Both the position numbers and the translations under genes were made by a program. 64,000 nt of DNA from Corbicula japonica (lineage: Eukaryota > Mollusca > Bivalvia > Venerida > Cyrenidae): the NCBI GenBank assembly GCA_038501625.1, contig JAZAYU010000019.1, forward strand, positions 704,501-768,500, in the 5' to 3' direction. This document shows positions 43,867 through 54,632 of the stretch, one piece after another. Every line of letters starts with the position of its first letter. Position 1 is the stretch's first letter. The notes under the pieces were generated by a model that was given only the letters and a program-made list of their open reading frames with translations, was not told the origin of the DNA and made no database searches.

Positions 43867-45136
43867 ATGGAAAGACGAATAATGTTGGTTGGTAGAATAG
43901 GAACGGGGAAAAGTGCTACTGGAAACTTGATTGTTGGACGAAATGTGTTCGAAAGTAAAACAAGCTTGAATTCTGTGACAAGGAATTGCAATATACATAT
44001 ATTTCGGAGATCAAATCCAGCTATTCATCGGAACCAGGATTTTATGGTCATAGACACACCCTGATATTTTAGCCTCGACACATCTTCAGGGACAGATCTC
44101 TAGAGATACAACGTTATGTTGTTGATCATTTGTCCATGCCTCATGCATTTTTATTGATCTTTAGCTTAGACAAAGGTACCGATTCGAAAGACCGAGACAC
44201 GCTTGATATGCTACGGATTTTATTTGGAGAACCGGTTTGTGAGCATTGTATAGTCGTCTTTACACATGCGGACGCGATAGGATCAGACGAAGAGTTCAGT
44301 ACACACTGGCAAAATGACCTCGTACTGAAAGAAATTGTGGAGAAATGCATTGGAAGAGTAGCAAGAGTACAAAACCGCAATCGTAATGACACTGACGAAG
44401 AAGATGAATACGAAAGCAACCAACTGAGTCAACTTCTAGATTTAATTGACACGGTATCTAGAGGAGGAAGATTTGCTTATTCAAATCCCAATAAAACATT
44501 ACACAAACAATTCTTTGATGGCTTGTCCGCTGCAAATGATCGTAACGTTACGTGCCTGGTTGAAGACTTAAAGAACTTCATTTGGAAACGAAAATGGATC
44601 AAAGTAGCGAAATATGTTGTTCTTACTTTGGGAATAGTTTCAATTGTAGCAGTCGGGGCAAAACTGACTCTCGTCTTTCTCAAAAAATTCGATGAGTTTC
44701 TTAAAAGGTCGATCAACGAAAAAATAGCTTTGTCTGCTACAAATTATGTTGACAAACATTTACCAAAAGCTATTGAGGAGCGTTTGCCAAAAACTGAAGT
44801 TATTGTCGAAAATGTTGCACTTGAAGCAATAAAAGTCATAGAGCGAGCTATACCACGTTTAATTGAGCAACATTCATCAAATTCAGAAAAAATAATTGAA
44901 CCTATTTTATCAAACCCTCAGCAGATAGCAGAAAATGCGGCTAAGAAAGCTAGTAAAACTGTGACGCAAATCATTCCCGCTAGTAGGCCGGTTGTAGAAA
45001 GAAGGATTGGATTACCCGCTTGCAGGAATAACTGCTGCGAATAGTATAGCTGGTGCGTTGATAAGTGCTTGCAGGATTCGGAGCTGCATGGGTAGCATTA
45101 ACTACCTTCTGGGCTTGGTTGGGCTCCTCAAATTGA
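43867..45136 (+). pseudogene. AIG1/GIMAP-type GTPase pseudogene with membrane anchor
   Basis: The first frame (43867-44064) has the P-loop GRIGTGKS at residues 10-17 and the SVT motif. It ends in a TGA at 44062-44064 exactly where the Gly of DTPG should be; a single G-to-T change explains this stop. By comparison with the minus copy, two extra bases (or one lost) follow at about 44085-44095. The second frame then runs 44130-45044 with the G4 motif THAD, an acidic segment, a hydrophobic anchor (VVLTLGIVSIVAVGAKLTLV) and an amphipathic tail. Further frame changes near 45010 and 45066 lead to a hydrophobic end and a stop at 45136. The substitution stop argues against this being only sequencing indels. 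The acceptor CAG and exon start 43854 lie just before the ATG. Confidence 0.78.
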
Positions 45137-46650
45137 CAATACATTTGCAGTGACGTTGCTCACAGTCTTCGACTAGTGACGTTTTTTATGCGGATATTTT
45201 ACAATTCGCCGTAGATTGATTAACCGTATGCTGTTTATTTTACAACATGCTCGTATATGAAATGAAGGAGATTTTTTCCGATTACGGCAATATTCCTTGA
45301 TTAAAAAAAAACATGAAATTCTATTTGAATATATATTTTTATATTTATTACGCTAATGTCGTTTTGGGCGTGTCCCAGCGTAACACGTGACTAATAGTTT
45401 TGTACGGAAAAATGCTGCTTTGTTTATAAATTGAACGAAACCCACAAAATTTTAGCCATTGACGTTGACGACACAGCCGTTGATAACATCATCAACGGAA
45501 TGTTATTCAAAATGCCGGAAGTCGTAATTTAGAACATTTTCTAAGAAGGAACAATTTGTCCAATGTTCGTGCAATTTAACGGAGCTCACGTTTTAAACGA
45601 TATTTAAATCCACAAGGGAAACGGTTAAGTTTTGGTTTACACATGAAAAAATTGTAATTTTCCTCTACTACGTTTTTTATATAAAAATAATTAAATGATC
45701 CCTTAACTAAAATTGCAGTTTTAAAATATCTGTGTCTAGCAAAATTTTGAAAATCCGTAAAATTTGCGCTATTACTAAATTTGACGTTTGTTCTAGTAGA
45801 AGTATGAAAAGTGGCGTTTATTAATGTGAAAAACAAACCTGTATTGATCTTGTAATTCCTTTGCTTTAATTTTACGTATACATGTATACCTTGTGGTAAA
45901 TAGAGTTATAGCTAAAACGCCACGAACACAAATTCATGTCTAGCAATAATGTGAACTGCCCATATTTGGCGGCGTCGGATAAGATCAAAAAATCGGAGTG
46001 TTTTGTTATTTCTTTAAATTTCATTTGAGTAATATATTTTGATAGAATTTATATAATTTAAGTGCAATGATTGTAACATTTTGTCCGCCTAAACGGCTAG
46101 AAAAAAGCACTCCCAAAAATCCCACTTAGACGAAGTGCCCTATTGTGCAAATTTCTTGGAACAAAATCGACTACGATAACCAAGGAGAAATGCCTAAGTG
46201 AACTAGTTCTACAAAATGTGTATCAGTTTTTTATCATCACTAAAAAGAAAAGAAATGAAAGAGCTCGACATGCAGCTGCTGTTATATCTGCGTCTAAATA
46301 TTTATATGTTATTCTATCATCTAGTGTGATGAATGAATAATTAATAATTTAAAAAGAAATCTAAATAAATTATAAAACATTTACAAAAAAGTTTTAAAAG
46401 GTTTTTAATTAATTTATATTTAATTTATGTTATATTTTATGTCAGAATTAAGCGTAATTTTTCCTATTATATCCAAATAAACAGTTCGGTCCGTTTTCAG
46501 TATCTTATTATCGACATTTAAAATTGTATCATTAAATTAAATTTCAGGTACTTATTACGCATACGGTTAAGAAAACTTGATGCGTCATATGATCTCTTAC
46601 ACTTGAAGTAAATATTAACAGCGTGTTAAGTATTACACGGTCGTTCACGT
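45137..46650. other. Intergenic, nothing recognised
   Basis: AT-rich, with short frames at 45576 and 46143 that show no family features. Confidence 0.55.
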
Positions 46651-46659
46651 TTGAATGGC

Positions 46660-47021
46660 AAAATGTATGAATCAATCGCCTCCGTGTCCATGATTATTGC
46701 AGTGTTTATGCACCGGATCACGAAATGTCAGGAGCATGAAACAATCACCATAGTGTCCGTGAATATTTCAGTTTTTATTGTGTGGATCACGAAAAGTCTG
46801 GAGGATGTAACAATCGCCTCAGCGTCCGTGATTATTGCAGTTTTTATGCCCCGGATCACGAAATGTCAGACGCCTGAAACAATCGCCTCAGTGTCCGTGA
46901 TTCTTTTAGTTTTTTTGCTCCTGATCACGAAATATCAGGACCATAGAACAATCGCCTCAGTGGCCTTGATTATATCAGTGTTAATTCCTCAGATCACGAA
47001 GTATCTGGACAATATAGCAAT
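46660..47021. repeat. 69-bp tandem repeat array, about five units
   Basis: The unit GGATCACGAAATGTCAG...ACAATCGCCTCAGTGTCC repeats every 69 bp. Because 69 is a multiple of three, a 133-residue frame (46651-47052) stays open. It reads a 23-residue hydrophobic repeat (ASVSVIIAVFMPRITKCQ). The array continues at 49210-49440 after a transposon insertion. Confidence 0.85.
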
Positions 47022-49209
47022 GGGCTGTTTCATAAAATGGCTGGAAAAGTAAAAATAATTGAAAAATTAAAGTTCATAAAAATTCCAAACTTGTTATTCT
47101 GTATTTTTTGCTTATTGAAAAAGAGTACAGAGCTGAAAAGATTTTTGAAATCAGTCAACTGGTTGCTAAGATATTATCATTTCAAAAATGGCAAGAGAAG
47201 TGAAAAAAATGTAACGAATTTAAGTTCATAAAAAGTCCAAACTGGATGCTCCATATGTTGTACAGTCTTTACAGTGATCAAAATCAATCAAGTTATACTC
47301 ATATGTGGCAGAATAAAACTCTTATGGTGCTTTATTTAGGCCCCAGTTACACAGACGGTCGGTGCCCAATATGTTATTTTATTTTAAGTTACTCGCTGTT
47401 TTGGTCGGTTGCCATGCGTGAGGTTTTCTGTGTAACCGACCATCGGTGATGGACAAGTGTTCAATCGGCTAAGTTAATATTTCATAGGTAGCTGGTAGGA
47501 GACCGAACCAACTAAAACGGGAATGGGTCGGTGATAAGGATGATTTTATCGGTAAAATGCTGAAATACTTTTGTTTTTTTTGTCATTTGTAAATCGGAGC
47601 TTAATCGGGCGTAACGCTGATTAATCGGTGTTTAATAGCTAATCAACAGTGGTTCAACACTTTCCGTCAGATATGGCCGGTGATTCATATTTGGTTATCT
47701 GTGTTTGATCGGTGACATCGGTGATTAAAAGTTTGCAGATCTCTTGATATAGGTTGCCGTCGGTTCTTTTCTTTAAAAAAGTATGTTTAAGTGATGAGAA
47801 CCGACGACTTTTTCAATTTACCGAAAAACATCACCGATGACATGACGGCAGCAGACGATTGGTCACAGATTGAATCCCTTTTAACCACCGATCAAAACCG
47901 ACAAAATCCAACGCTTTAATTCTCATCTTTTTTTCAATCGGTGGTAGGTATTAGTTGATCGGTTGCTTATCGATGGCCCATCGGCGATATCGGTTGTAGA
48001 CAGGTTGTCGATCGTTGACAGCGGTTGTAAACAGGCTGTCGATCGGTTATTTGCAAAATATTTTCACCGATCGAGAATTTTAAACTTGTTCAAAAATCCC
48101 AATCGGTTATTTTTCACCGACAGAACTTATCTTTTCTCAAGACCAGTTGATCGGTGGCAAACAGGTGACCAAAAGGTGATATCGGTGTTTAATACGTTGT
48201 CATCGGTTCACTCCATAAATTGGCTGAAAAACTCACCGATCACTCACCGATGGCTCTGTGTAACTGGGGTGTAACCAACATTAAATAAATCACAATAATT
48301 TTTATGTATGTTTTTAAAATACAATTATTACTGTTTCTTATTATTTATATGTGCATTTCTGTTAAAATACATGTTAATGCATCAAATATAAGTGCTTTAG
48401 AACTTGTGTTATCGCATAAAGATAAAAAATCATTCTTTTCAAGAAAGTGTGTCACACTTGTGTCACACTCCTAACAACCATATCAAGTGCATTGTACTAA
48501 AAATGTTTCACTAAGGCCATTCCTATTTGTCACAATTTAACAAAACATGACATAGACTTCTAGGAAAAATAACATGCTCTAAGCTTGTTTTCTTGTAAAG
48601 GATATGTGGACAGAATATTGCAATATGTGCATAATGTCACACTCCTGACAAATTTAGCTTACATTTTCTGAAGGGAGGTGCAGACAAATGTAATATTAAT
48701 AGAGGTGATTAAATTATAATTATTTCATCTAGAAACATAAAACTTAATGATACACAAAACATTTAATATGTTCTTTTAATCTCTAAAATCAATTTATAAA
48801 GCAAATATGTATTGATTTTTCTTGAGGTATTTTCTTTTCTACTACGCTTGACTTTATAGCATAAGTTTTGATTACTTTAAATATAATATGCTTAATTTTA
48901 TCATTATTTGATGCCTAATAAATGCACCTTTTAATAAAACAACACTAAAACTGGTCCTTATTCAAGCTTTTTGTAAAATAATGGTGTGAACACATGCGAT
49001 TTTTAAAAGTGTCACACTTTTTGGCACACTTCTGACATTTTTTGCCCATTATTTTAGAATATTTTTTACGGATGGTGCTATTTTGGTGAAACTTCACAAA
49101 TCTCTAAAGGGTATGATGAGACACTTCTGCAAAGTAAGAAAATGGTAGTAACTGTTTGTTGTACATTTTTATAACAGGAAAACCCAAACTAGCCATTTTT
49201 AAACAGCCC
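47022..49209. mobile_element. 2.19-kb inverted-repeat element, copy 1
   Basis: It is inserted in the 69-bp array. The left end GGGCTGTTTCATAAAATGGC is mirrored by AGCCATTTTTAAACAGCCC. CAAT stands on both sides (47018-47021 and 49210-49213) as a 4-bp target duplication, and the array repeat resumes in register. It holds a nested element (47341-48269) and several TGTCACAC words at 48450-49030. No transposase ORF. Confidence 0.85.
47341..48269. mobile_element. Nested 929-bp element rich in ATCGGT/ACCGAT, copy 1
   Basis: It has perfect 15-bp inverted ends CCCCAGTTACACAGA / TCTGTGTAACTGGGG. About 18 exact ATCGGT or ACCGAT words are spread along it in both orientations, with more near-matches. No real ORF: the 103-residue frame at 47963 starts at TTG and reads the repeat. 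Confidence 0.85.
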
Positions 49210-49440
49210 CAATCGCCTCAGTGTCCTTGAAATATTTCACTGGTATGCCCCGGATCACGAAGTATCAGGACAAAGAGCAACAGCCTCATTGTCCATGATA
49301 ATTTCATTGTTTATGCTTCGGATCACTAAGTTTCAGGACCATAAAGCAATCGTCTCAGTGTCCGTGATTAATTCAGCGTTTATGCCTTAATCACGAAGTG
49401 CCTATAACAATCGCTTCAGTGTCCATTATTATTTATGAAT
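49210..49440. repeat. 69-bp array, right part, copy 1
   Basis: Continuation of the array at 46660 beyond the 2.19-kb insertion: CAATCGCCTCAGTGTCC, CGGATCACGAAGT and worn units. Confidence 0.8.
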
Positions 49441-49823
49441 ATTTGTAATAATAGTTTAGGAGTACATGTACATTCCGCTCGAAGATGCAAAAAAAGCCTT
49501 AAAAACATTATGGTTTTAATGATGTTTTTTCCTTAAATTGTTTTGTGATGATATGTGCATGTAAATGCCAACTTAACATTTTATGTCCCCACTTAGTGGT
49601 AAATAATGACTATTTTAAGTGCCCAAACTAATGACATCTGATCACTGAATAAATGTCAGCGTCTAGACCTTCACTAGTTTGATTTCAGTTTGCGGAAGAA
49701 TCAAACTGACTTTTATAGTTATTCACAAATATCATGATAGCTAATGCAAAGATTCCGAGACATTTTGACTCTCTGTAGTTATCAACTAATGCATACTCCT
49801 GCTTATCTACTTCCCAGTGTCTG

Positions 49824-50035
49824 TTACTGTAGAACTGGTTTTATTCGCGTCGGATTTATTTTCGCTAATATTCGCGAATTCATAAATATCGCGAATAAAT
49901 GATTCCGAACGCCGCATACGTATAATTCCTTTATCGACATCGCGAATTGATAAATACGCGAATAAACAAAATAGCTGATTTTTTTTTATAAAAATCGCGA
50001 AATTTTGACCTCGCGAAATAAAGCGTTTTACAGTA
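49824..50035. mobile_element. MITE with CGCGAA core, copy 1
   Basis: TACTGTAGAACTGGTTTTAT at the left is mirrored by AATAAAGCGTTTTACAGTA. The inside has ATTCGCGAATTC and repeated CGCGAATAAA. A related, older copy is at 20735. Confidence 0.75.
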
Positions 50036-50585
50036 CTTCATTTAAATCGGAATACTACTATGATTAGAGTACATCATGCAGCAATACTGCATTGACAATG
50101 GAAAACGGAAATGTCTTTTGGGATGCTATTGTCCAGACGAGATAATAAGTCACACGATAAGTAGAATTAATTTTGACTAAAGTGATGCATATTGATTTGT
50201 AAATTGGGCTTAAAAACCAACTCGAGAAAAGGTTACTTAGGTTAATGAGTTATTGAATGTTTCTATAAAAATCTTAAGAGCTTAAAGGCTCGGTTTGTTG
50301 CTTTTACTACAGTCATATTGATATTGTTGATTTAGGCTAACCTTAGGTTATCTTTACTTATTGTGAATTATCAAGTATGTTTTGCAAGGTTAAACTCCAA
50401 TACCCAGATATAGTTTAATAATAGAACTGGAGTTTAAAATATCAAGTCTACAGCAATGTATTTCTCAACCAGAATTTTGTTGTGATTTGAAGTATAAATT
50501 AAAGAAAATAAATATCTTTATTTAACACCGTCTTGTTGGTGGTGTCTTATTGAAATTGATCATAATTTAAAACCATTGCCCAAGG

Positions 50586-50680
50586 TTATAAAACTGAGCA
50601 TGGAAACCAGTCCCAAATCTCAAGCATCTGATTGGCTGAAATGGCCAAATCTCAAGCATCTGATTGGCTGAAATGGCGAC
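50586..50680. repeat. Left arm of the palindrome, cut at its tip
   Basis: GGTTATAAAACTGAGCATGG to GGCTGAAATGGCGAC, including a 32-bp internal doubling. The right arm is missing and unit 2 of the duplication begins within a few bases. Confidence 0.9.
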
Positions 50681-50863
50681 AGGTTTTATGCCCCGGATCA
50701 CGAAATGTCAGACGCCTGAAACAATCGCCTCAGTGTCCGTGATTCTTTTAGTTTTTTTTCTCCTGATCACGAAATATCAGGACCATAGAACAATCGCCTC
50801 AGTGGCCTTGATTATATCAGTGTTAATTTCTCAGATCACGAAGTATCTGGACAATATAGCAAT

Positions 50864-53053
50864 GGGCTGTTTCATAAAATGGCTGGAAAAGTAAAAAAAA
50901 AATTGAAAAATTAAAGTTCATAAAAATTCCAAACTTGTTATTCTGTATTTTTTGATTATTGAAAAAGAGTACAGAGCTGAAAAGATTTTTGAAATCAGTC
51001 AACTGGTTGCTAAGATATTGTCATTTCAAAAATGGCAAGAGAAGTGAAAAAAATGTAACGAATTTAAGTTCATAAAAAGTCCAAACTGGTTGCTACATAT
51101 GTTGTACAGTCTTTACAGTGATCAAAATCAATCAAGTTATACTCATATGTGGCAGAATAAAGCTCTTATGGTGCTTTATTTAGGCCCCAGTTACACAGAC
51201 GGTCGGTGCCCAATATGTTATTTTATTTTAAGTTACTCGCTGTTTTGGTCGGTTGCCATGCGTGAGGTTTTCTGTGTAACCGACCATCGGTGATGGACAA
51301 GTGTTCAATCGGCTAAATTAATATTTCATAGGTAGCTGGTAGGAGACCGAACCAACTAAAACGGGAATGGGTCGGTGATAAGGATGATTTTATCGGTAAA
51401 ATGCTGAAATACTTTTGTTTTTTTTGTCGTTTGTAAATCGGAGCTTAATCGGGCGTAACGCTGATTAATCGGTGTTTAATAGCTAATCATCAGTGGTTCA
51501 ACACTTTCCGTCAGATATGGCCGGTGATTCATATTTGGTTATCTGTGTTTGATCGGTGACATCGGTGATTAAAAGCTTGCAGATCTCTTGATATAGGTTG
51601 CCGTCGGTTCTTTTCTTTAAAAAAGTATGTTTAAGTGATGAGAACCGATGACTTTTTCAATTTACCGAAAAACATCACCGATGACATGACGGCAGCAGTC
51701 GATTGGTCACAGATTGAATCCCTTTTAACCACCGATCAAAACCGACAAAATCCAACGCTTTAATTCTCATCTTTTTTTCAATGGTGGTAGGTATTAGTTG
51801 ATCGGTTGCTTATCGATGGCCCATCGGCGATATCGGTTGTAGACAGGTTGTCGATCGTTGACAGCGGTTGTAAACAGGCTGTCGATCGGTTATTTGCAAA
51901 ATATTTTCACCGATCGAGAATTTTAAACTTGTTCAAAAATCCCAATCGGTTATTTTTCACCGACAGAACTTATCTTTTCTCAAGACCAGTTGATCGGTGG
52001 CAAACAGGTGACCAAAAGGTGATATCGGTGTTTAATACGTTGTCATCGGTTCACTCCATAAATTGGCTGAAAAACTCACCGATCACAAACCGATGGCTCT
52101 GTGTAACTGGGGTGTAACCAACATTAAATAAATCACAATAATTTTTATGTATGTTTTTAAAATACAATTATTACTGTTTCTTATTATTTATATGTGCATT
52201 TCTGTTAAAATACATGTTAATGCATCAAATATAAGTGCTTTAGAACTTGTGTTATCGCATAAAGATAAAAAATCATACTTTTCAAGAAAGTGTGTCACAC
52301 TTGTGTCACACTCCTAACAACCATATCAAGTGCATTGTACTAAAAATGTTTCACTAAGGCCATTCCTATTTGTCACAATTTAACAAAACATGACATAGAC
52401 TTCTAGGAAAAATAACATGCTCTAAGCTTGTTTTCTTGTAAAGGATATGTGGACAGAATATTGCAATATGTGCATAATGTCACACTCCTGACAAATTTAG
52501 CTTACATTTTCTGAAGGGAGGTGCAGACAAATGTAATATTAATAGAGGTGATTATATTATAATTATTTCATCTAGAAACATAAAACTTAATGATACACAA
52601 AACATTTAATATGTTCTTTTAATCTCTAAAATCAATTTATAAAGCAAATATGTATTGATTTTTCTTGAGGTATTTTCTTTTCTACTACGCTTGACTTTAT
52701 AGCATAAGTTTTGATTACTTTAAATATAATATGCTTAATCTTATCATTATTTGATGCCTAATAAATGCACCTTTTAATAAAACAACACTAAAACTGGTCC
52801 TAATTCAAGCTTTTTGTAAAATAATGGTGTGAACACATGCGATTTTTAAAAGTGTCACACTTTTTTGTCACACTTCTGACATTTTTTGCCCATTATTTTA
52901 GAATATTTTTTACGGATGGTGCTATTTTGGTGAAACTTCACAAATCTCTAAAGGGTATGATGAGACACTTCTGCAAAGTAGGAAAATGGTAGTAACTGTT
53001 TGTTGTACATTTTTATAACAGGAAAACCCAAACTAGCCATTTTTAAACAGCCC
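50864..53053. mobile_element. 2.19-kb inverted-repeat element, copy 2
   Basis: Duplicate of 47022-49209 with the same inverted ends and flanking CAAT. Confidence 0.85.
51185..52112. mobile_element. Nested ATCGGT-rich element, copy 2
   Basis: Duplicate of 47341-48269 with the same perfect 15-bp ends; a few substitutions only. Confidence 0.85.
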
Positions 53054-53668
53054 CAATCGCCTCAGTGTCCTTGAAATATTTCACTGGTATGCCCCGGATC
53101 ACGAAGTATCAGGACCAAGAGCAACAGCCTCATTGTCCATGATAATTTCATTGTTTATGCTTCGGATCACTAAGTTTCAGGACCATAAAGCAATCGTCTC
53201 AGTGTCCGTGATTAATTCAGCGTGTATGCCTTAATCACGAAGTGCCTATAACAATCGCTTCAGTGTCCATTATTATTTATGAATATTTGTAATAATAGTT
53301 TAGGAGTACATGTACATTCCGCTCGAAGATGCAAAAAAAGCCTTAAAAACACTATGGTTTTAATGATGTTTTTTCCTTAAATTGTTTTGTGATGATATGT
53401 GCATGTAAATGCCAACTTAACATTTTATGTCCCCACTTAGTGGTAAATAATGACTATTTTAAGTGCCCAAACTAATGACATCTGATCACTGAATAAATGT
53501 CAGCGTCTAGACCTTCACTAGTTTGATTTCAGTTTGCGGAAGAATCAAACTGACTTTTATAGTTATTCACAAATATCATGATAGCTAATGCAAAGATTCC
53601 GAGACATTTTGACTCTCTGTAGTTATCAACTAATGCATACTCCTACTTATCTACTTCCCAGTGACTGT

Positions 53669-53879
53669 TACTGTAGAACTGGTTTTATTCGCGTCGGATT
53701 TATTTTCGCTAATATTCGCGAATTCATAAATATCGCGAATAAATGATTCCGAACGCCGCATACGTATAATTCCTTTATCGACGTCGCGAATTGATAAATA
53801 CGCGAATAAACAAAATAGCTGATTTTTTTTTATAAAAATCGCGAAATTTTGACCTCGCGAAATAAAGCGTTTTACAGTA
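53669..53879. mobile_element. MITE with CGCGAA core, copy 2
   Basis: Duplicate of 49824-50035 in unit 2 of the tandem duplication. Confidence 0.75.
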
Positions 53880-54428
53880 CTTCATTTAAATCGGAATACT
53901 ACTATGATTAGAGTACATCATGCAGCAATACTGCATTGACAACGGAAAACGGAAATGTCTTTTGGGATGCTAGTGTCCAGACGAGATAATAAGTCACACG
54001 ATAAGTAGAATTAATTTTGACTAAAGTGATGCATATTGATTTGTAAATTGGGCTTAAAAACCAACTCGAGAAAAGGTTGCTAAGGTTAATGAGTTATTGA
54101 ATGTTTCTATAAAAATCTTAAGAGCTTAAAGGCTCGGTTTGTTGCTTTTACTACAGTCATATTGATATTGTTGATATAGGCTAACCTTAGGTTATCTTTA
54201 CTTATTGTGAATTATCAAGTATGTTTTGCAAGGTTAAACTCCAATACCCAGATATAGTTTAATAATAGAACTGGAGTTTAAAATATCAAGTCTACAGCAA
54301 TGTATTTCTCAACCAGAAATTTGTTGTGATTCGAAGTATAAATTAAAGAAAATAAATATCTTTATTTAACACCGTCTTGTTGGTGGTGTCTTATTGAAAT
54401 TGATCATATTTTAAAACCATTGCCCAAG

Positions 54429-54592
54429 GTTATAAAACTGAGCATGGAAACCAGTCTCAAATCTCAAGCATCTGATTGGCTGAAATGGCCAAATCTCAAG
54501 CATCTGATTGGCTGAAATGGCGACCTGTCGCCATTTCAGCCAATCAGATGCTTGAGATTTGAGACTGGTTTCCATGCTCAGTTTTATAACCT
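54429..54592. mobile_element. Complete palindromic hairpin MITE
   Basis: The left arm GGTTATAAAACTGAGCATGG is mirrored by CCATGCTCAGTTTTATAACC. The tip is GGCGAC-CT-GTCGCC near 54524. The left arm carries a 32-bp internal doubling that the right arm lacks. Same family as 16492-16635. Confidence 0.92.
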
Positions 54593-54632
54593 CCAGCCCA
54601 TGTGCCCTTTTCCCCTCTGCTGATTATTTGAT

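Larger units (their letters stand above)
46842..54524. repeat. Tandem duplication of about 3.84 kb
   Basis: Unit 1 is 46842-50683 and unit 2 is 50684-54524. Both begin TTTTATGCCCCGGATCACG and end CTGAAATGGCGAC, with an offset of 3,842-3,844 bp throughout. By eye they differ at about one base in a hundred. Each holds part of the 69-bp array, the 2.19-kb inverted-repeat element, more of the array, a CGCGAA-rich MITE, and the left arm of a palindrome. Confidence 0.95.

Noticed and set aside
44141..44716. Minus-strand ORFs of 92 and 79 residues
   Set aside because: Shadows of the GTPase pseudogene on the plus strand, which has clear motifs.
47963..48274. 103-residue ORF, repeated at 51806
   Set aside because: It starts at TTG, reads the ATCGGT-array element, and is present twice only because the region is duplicated.
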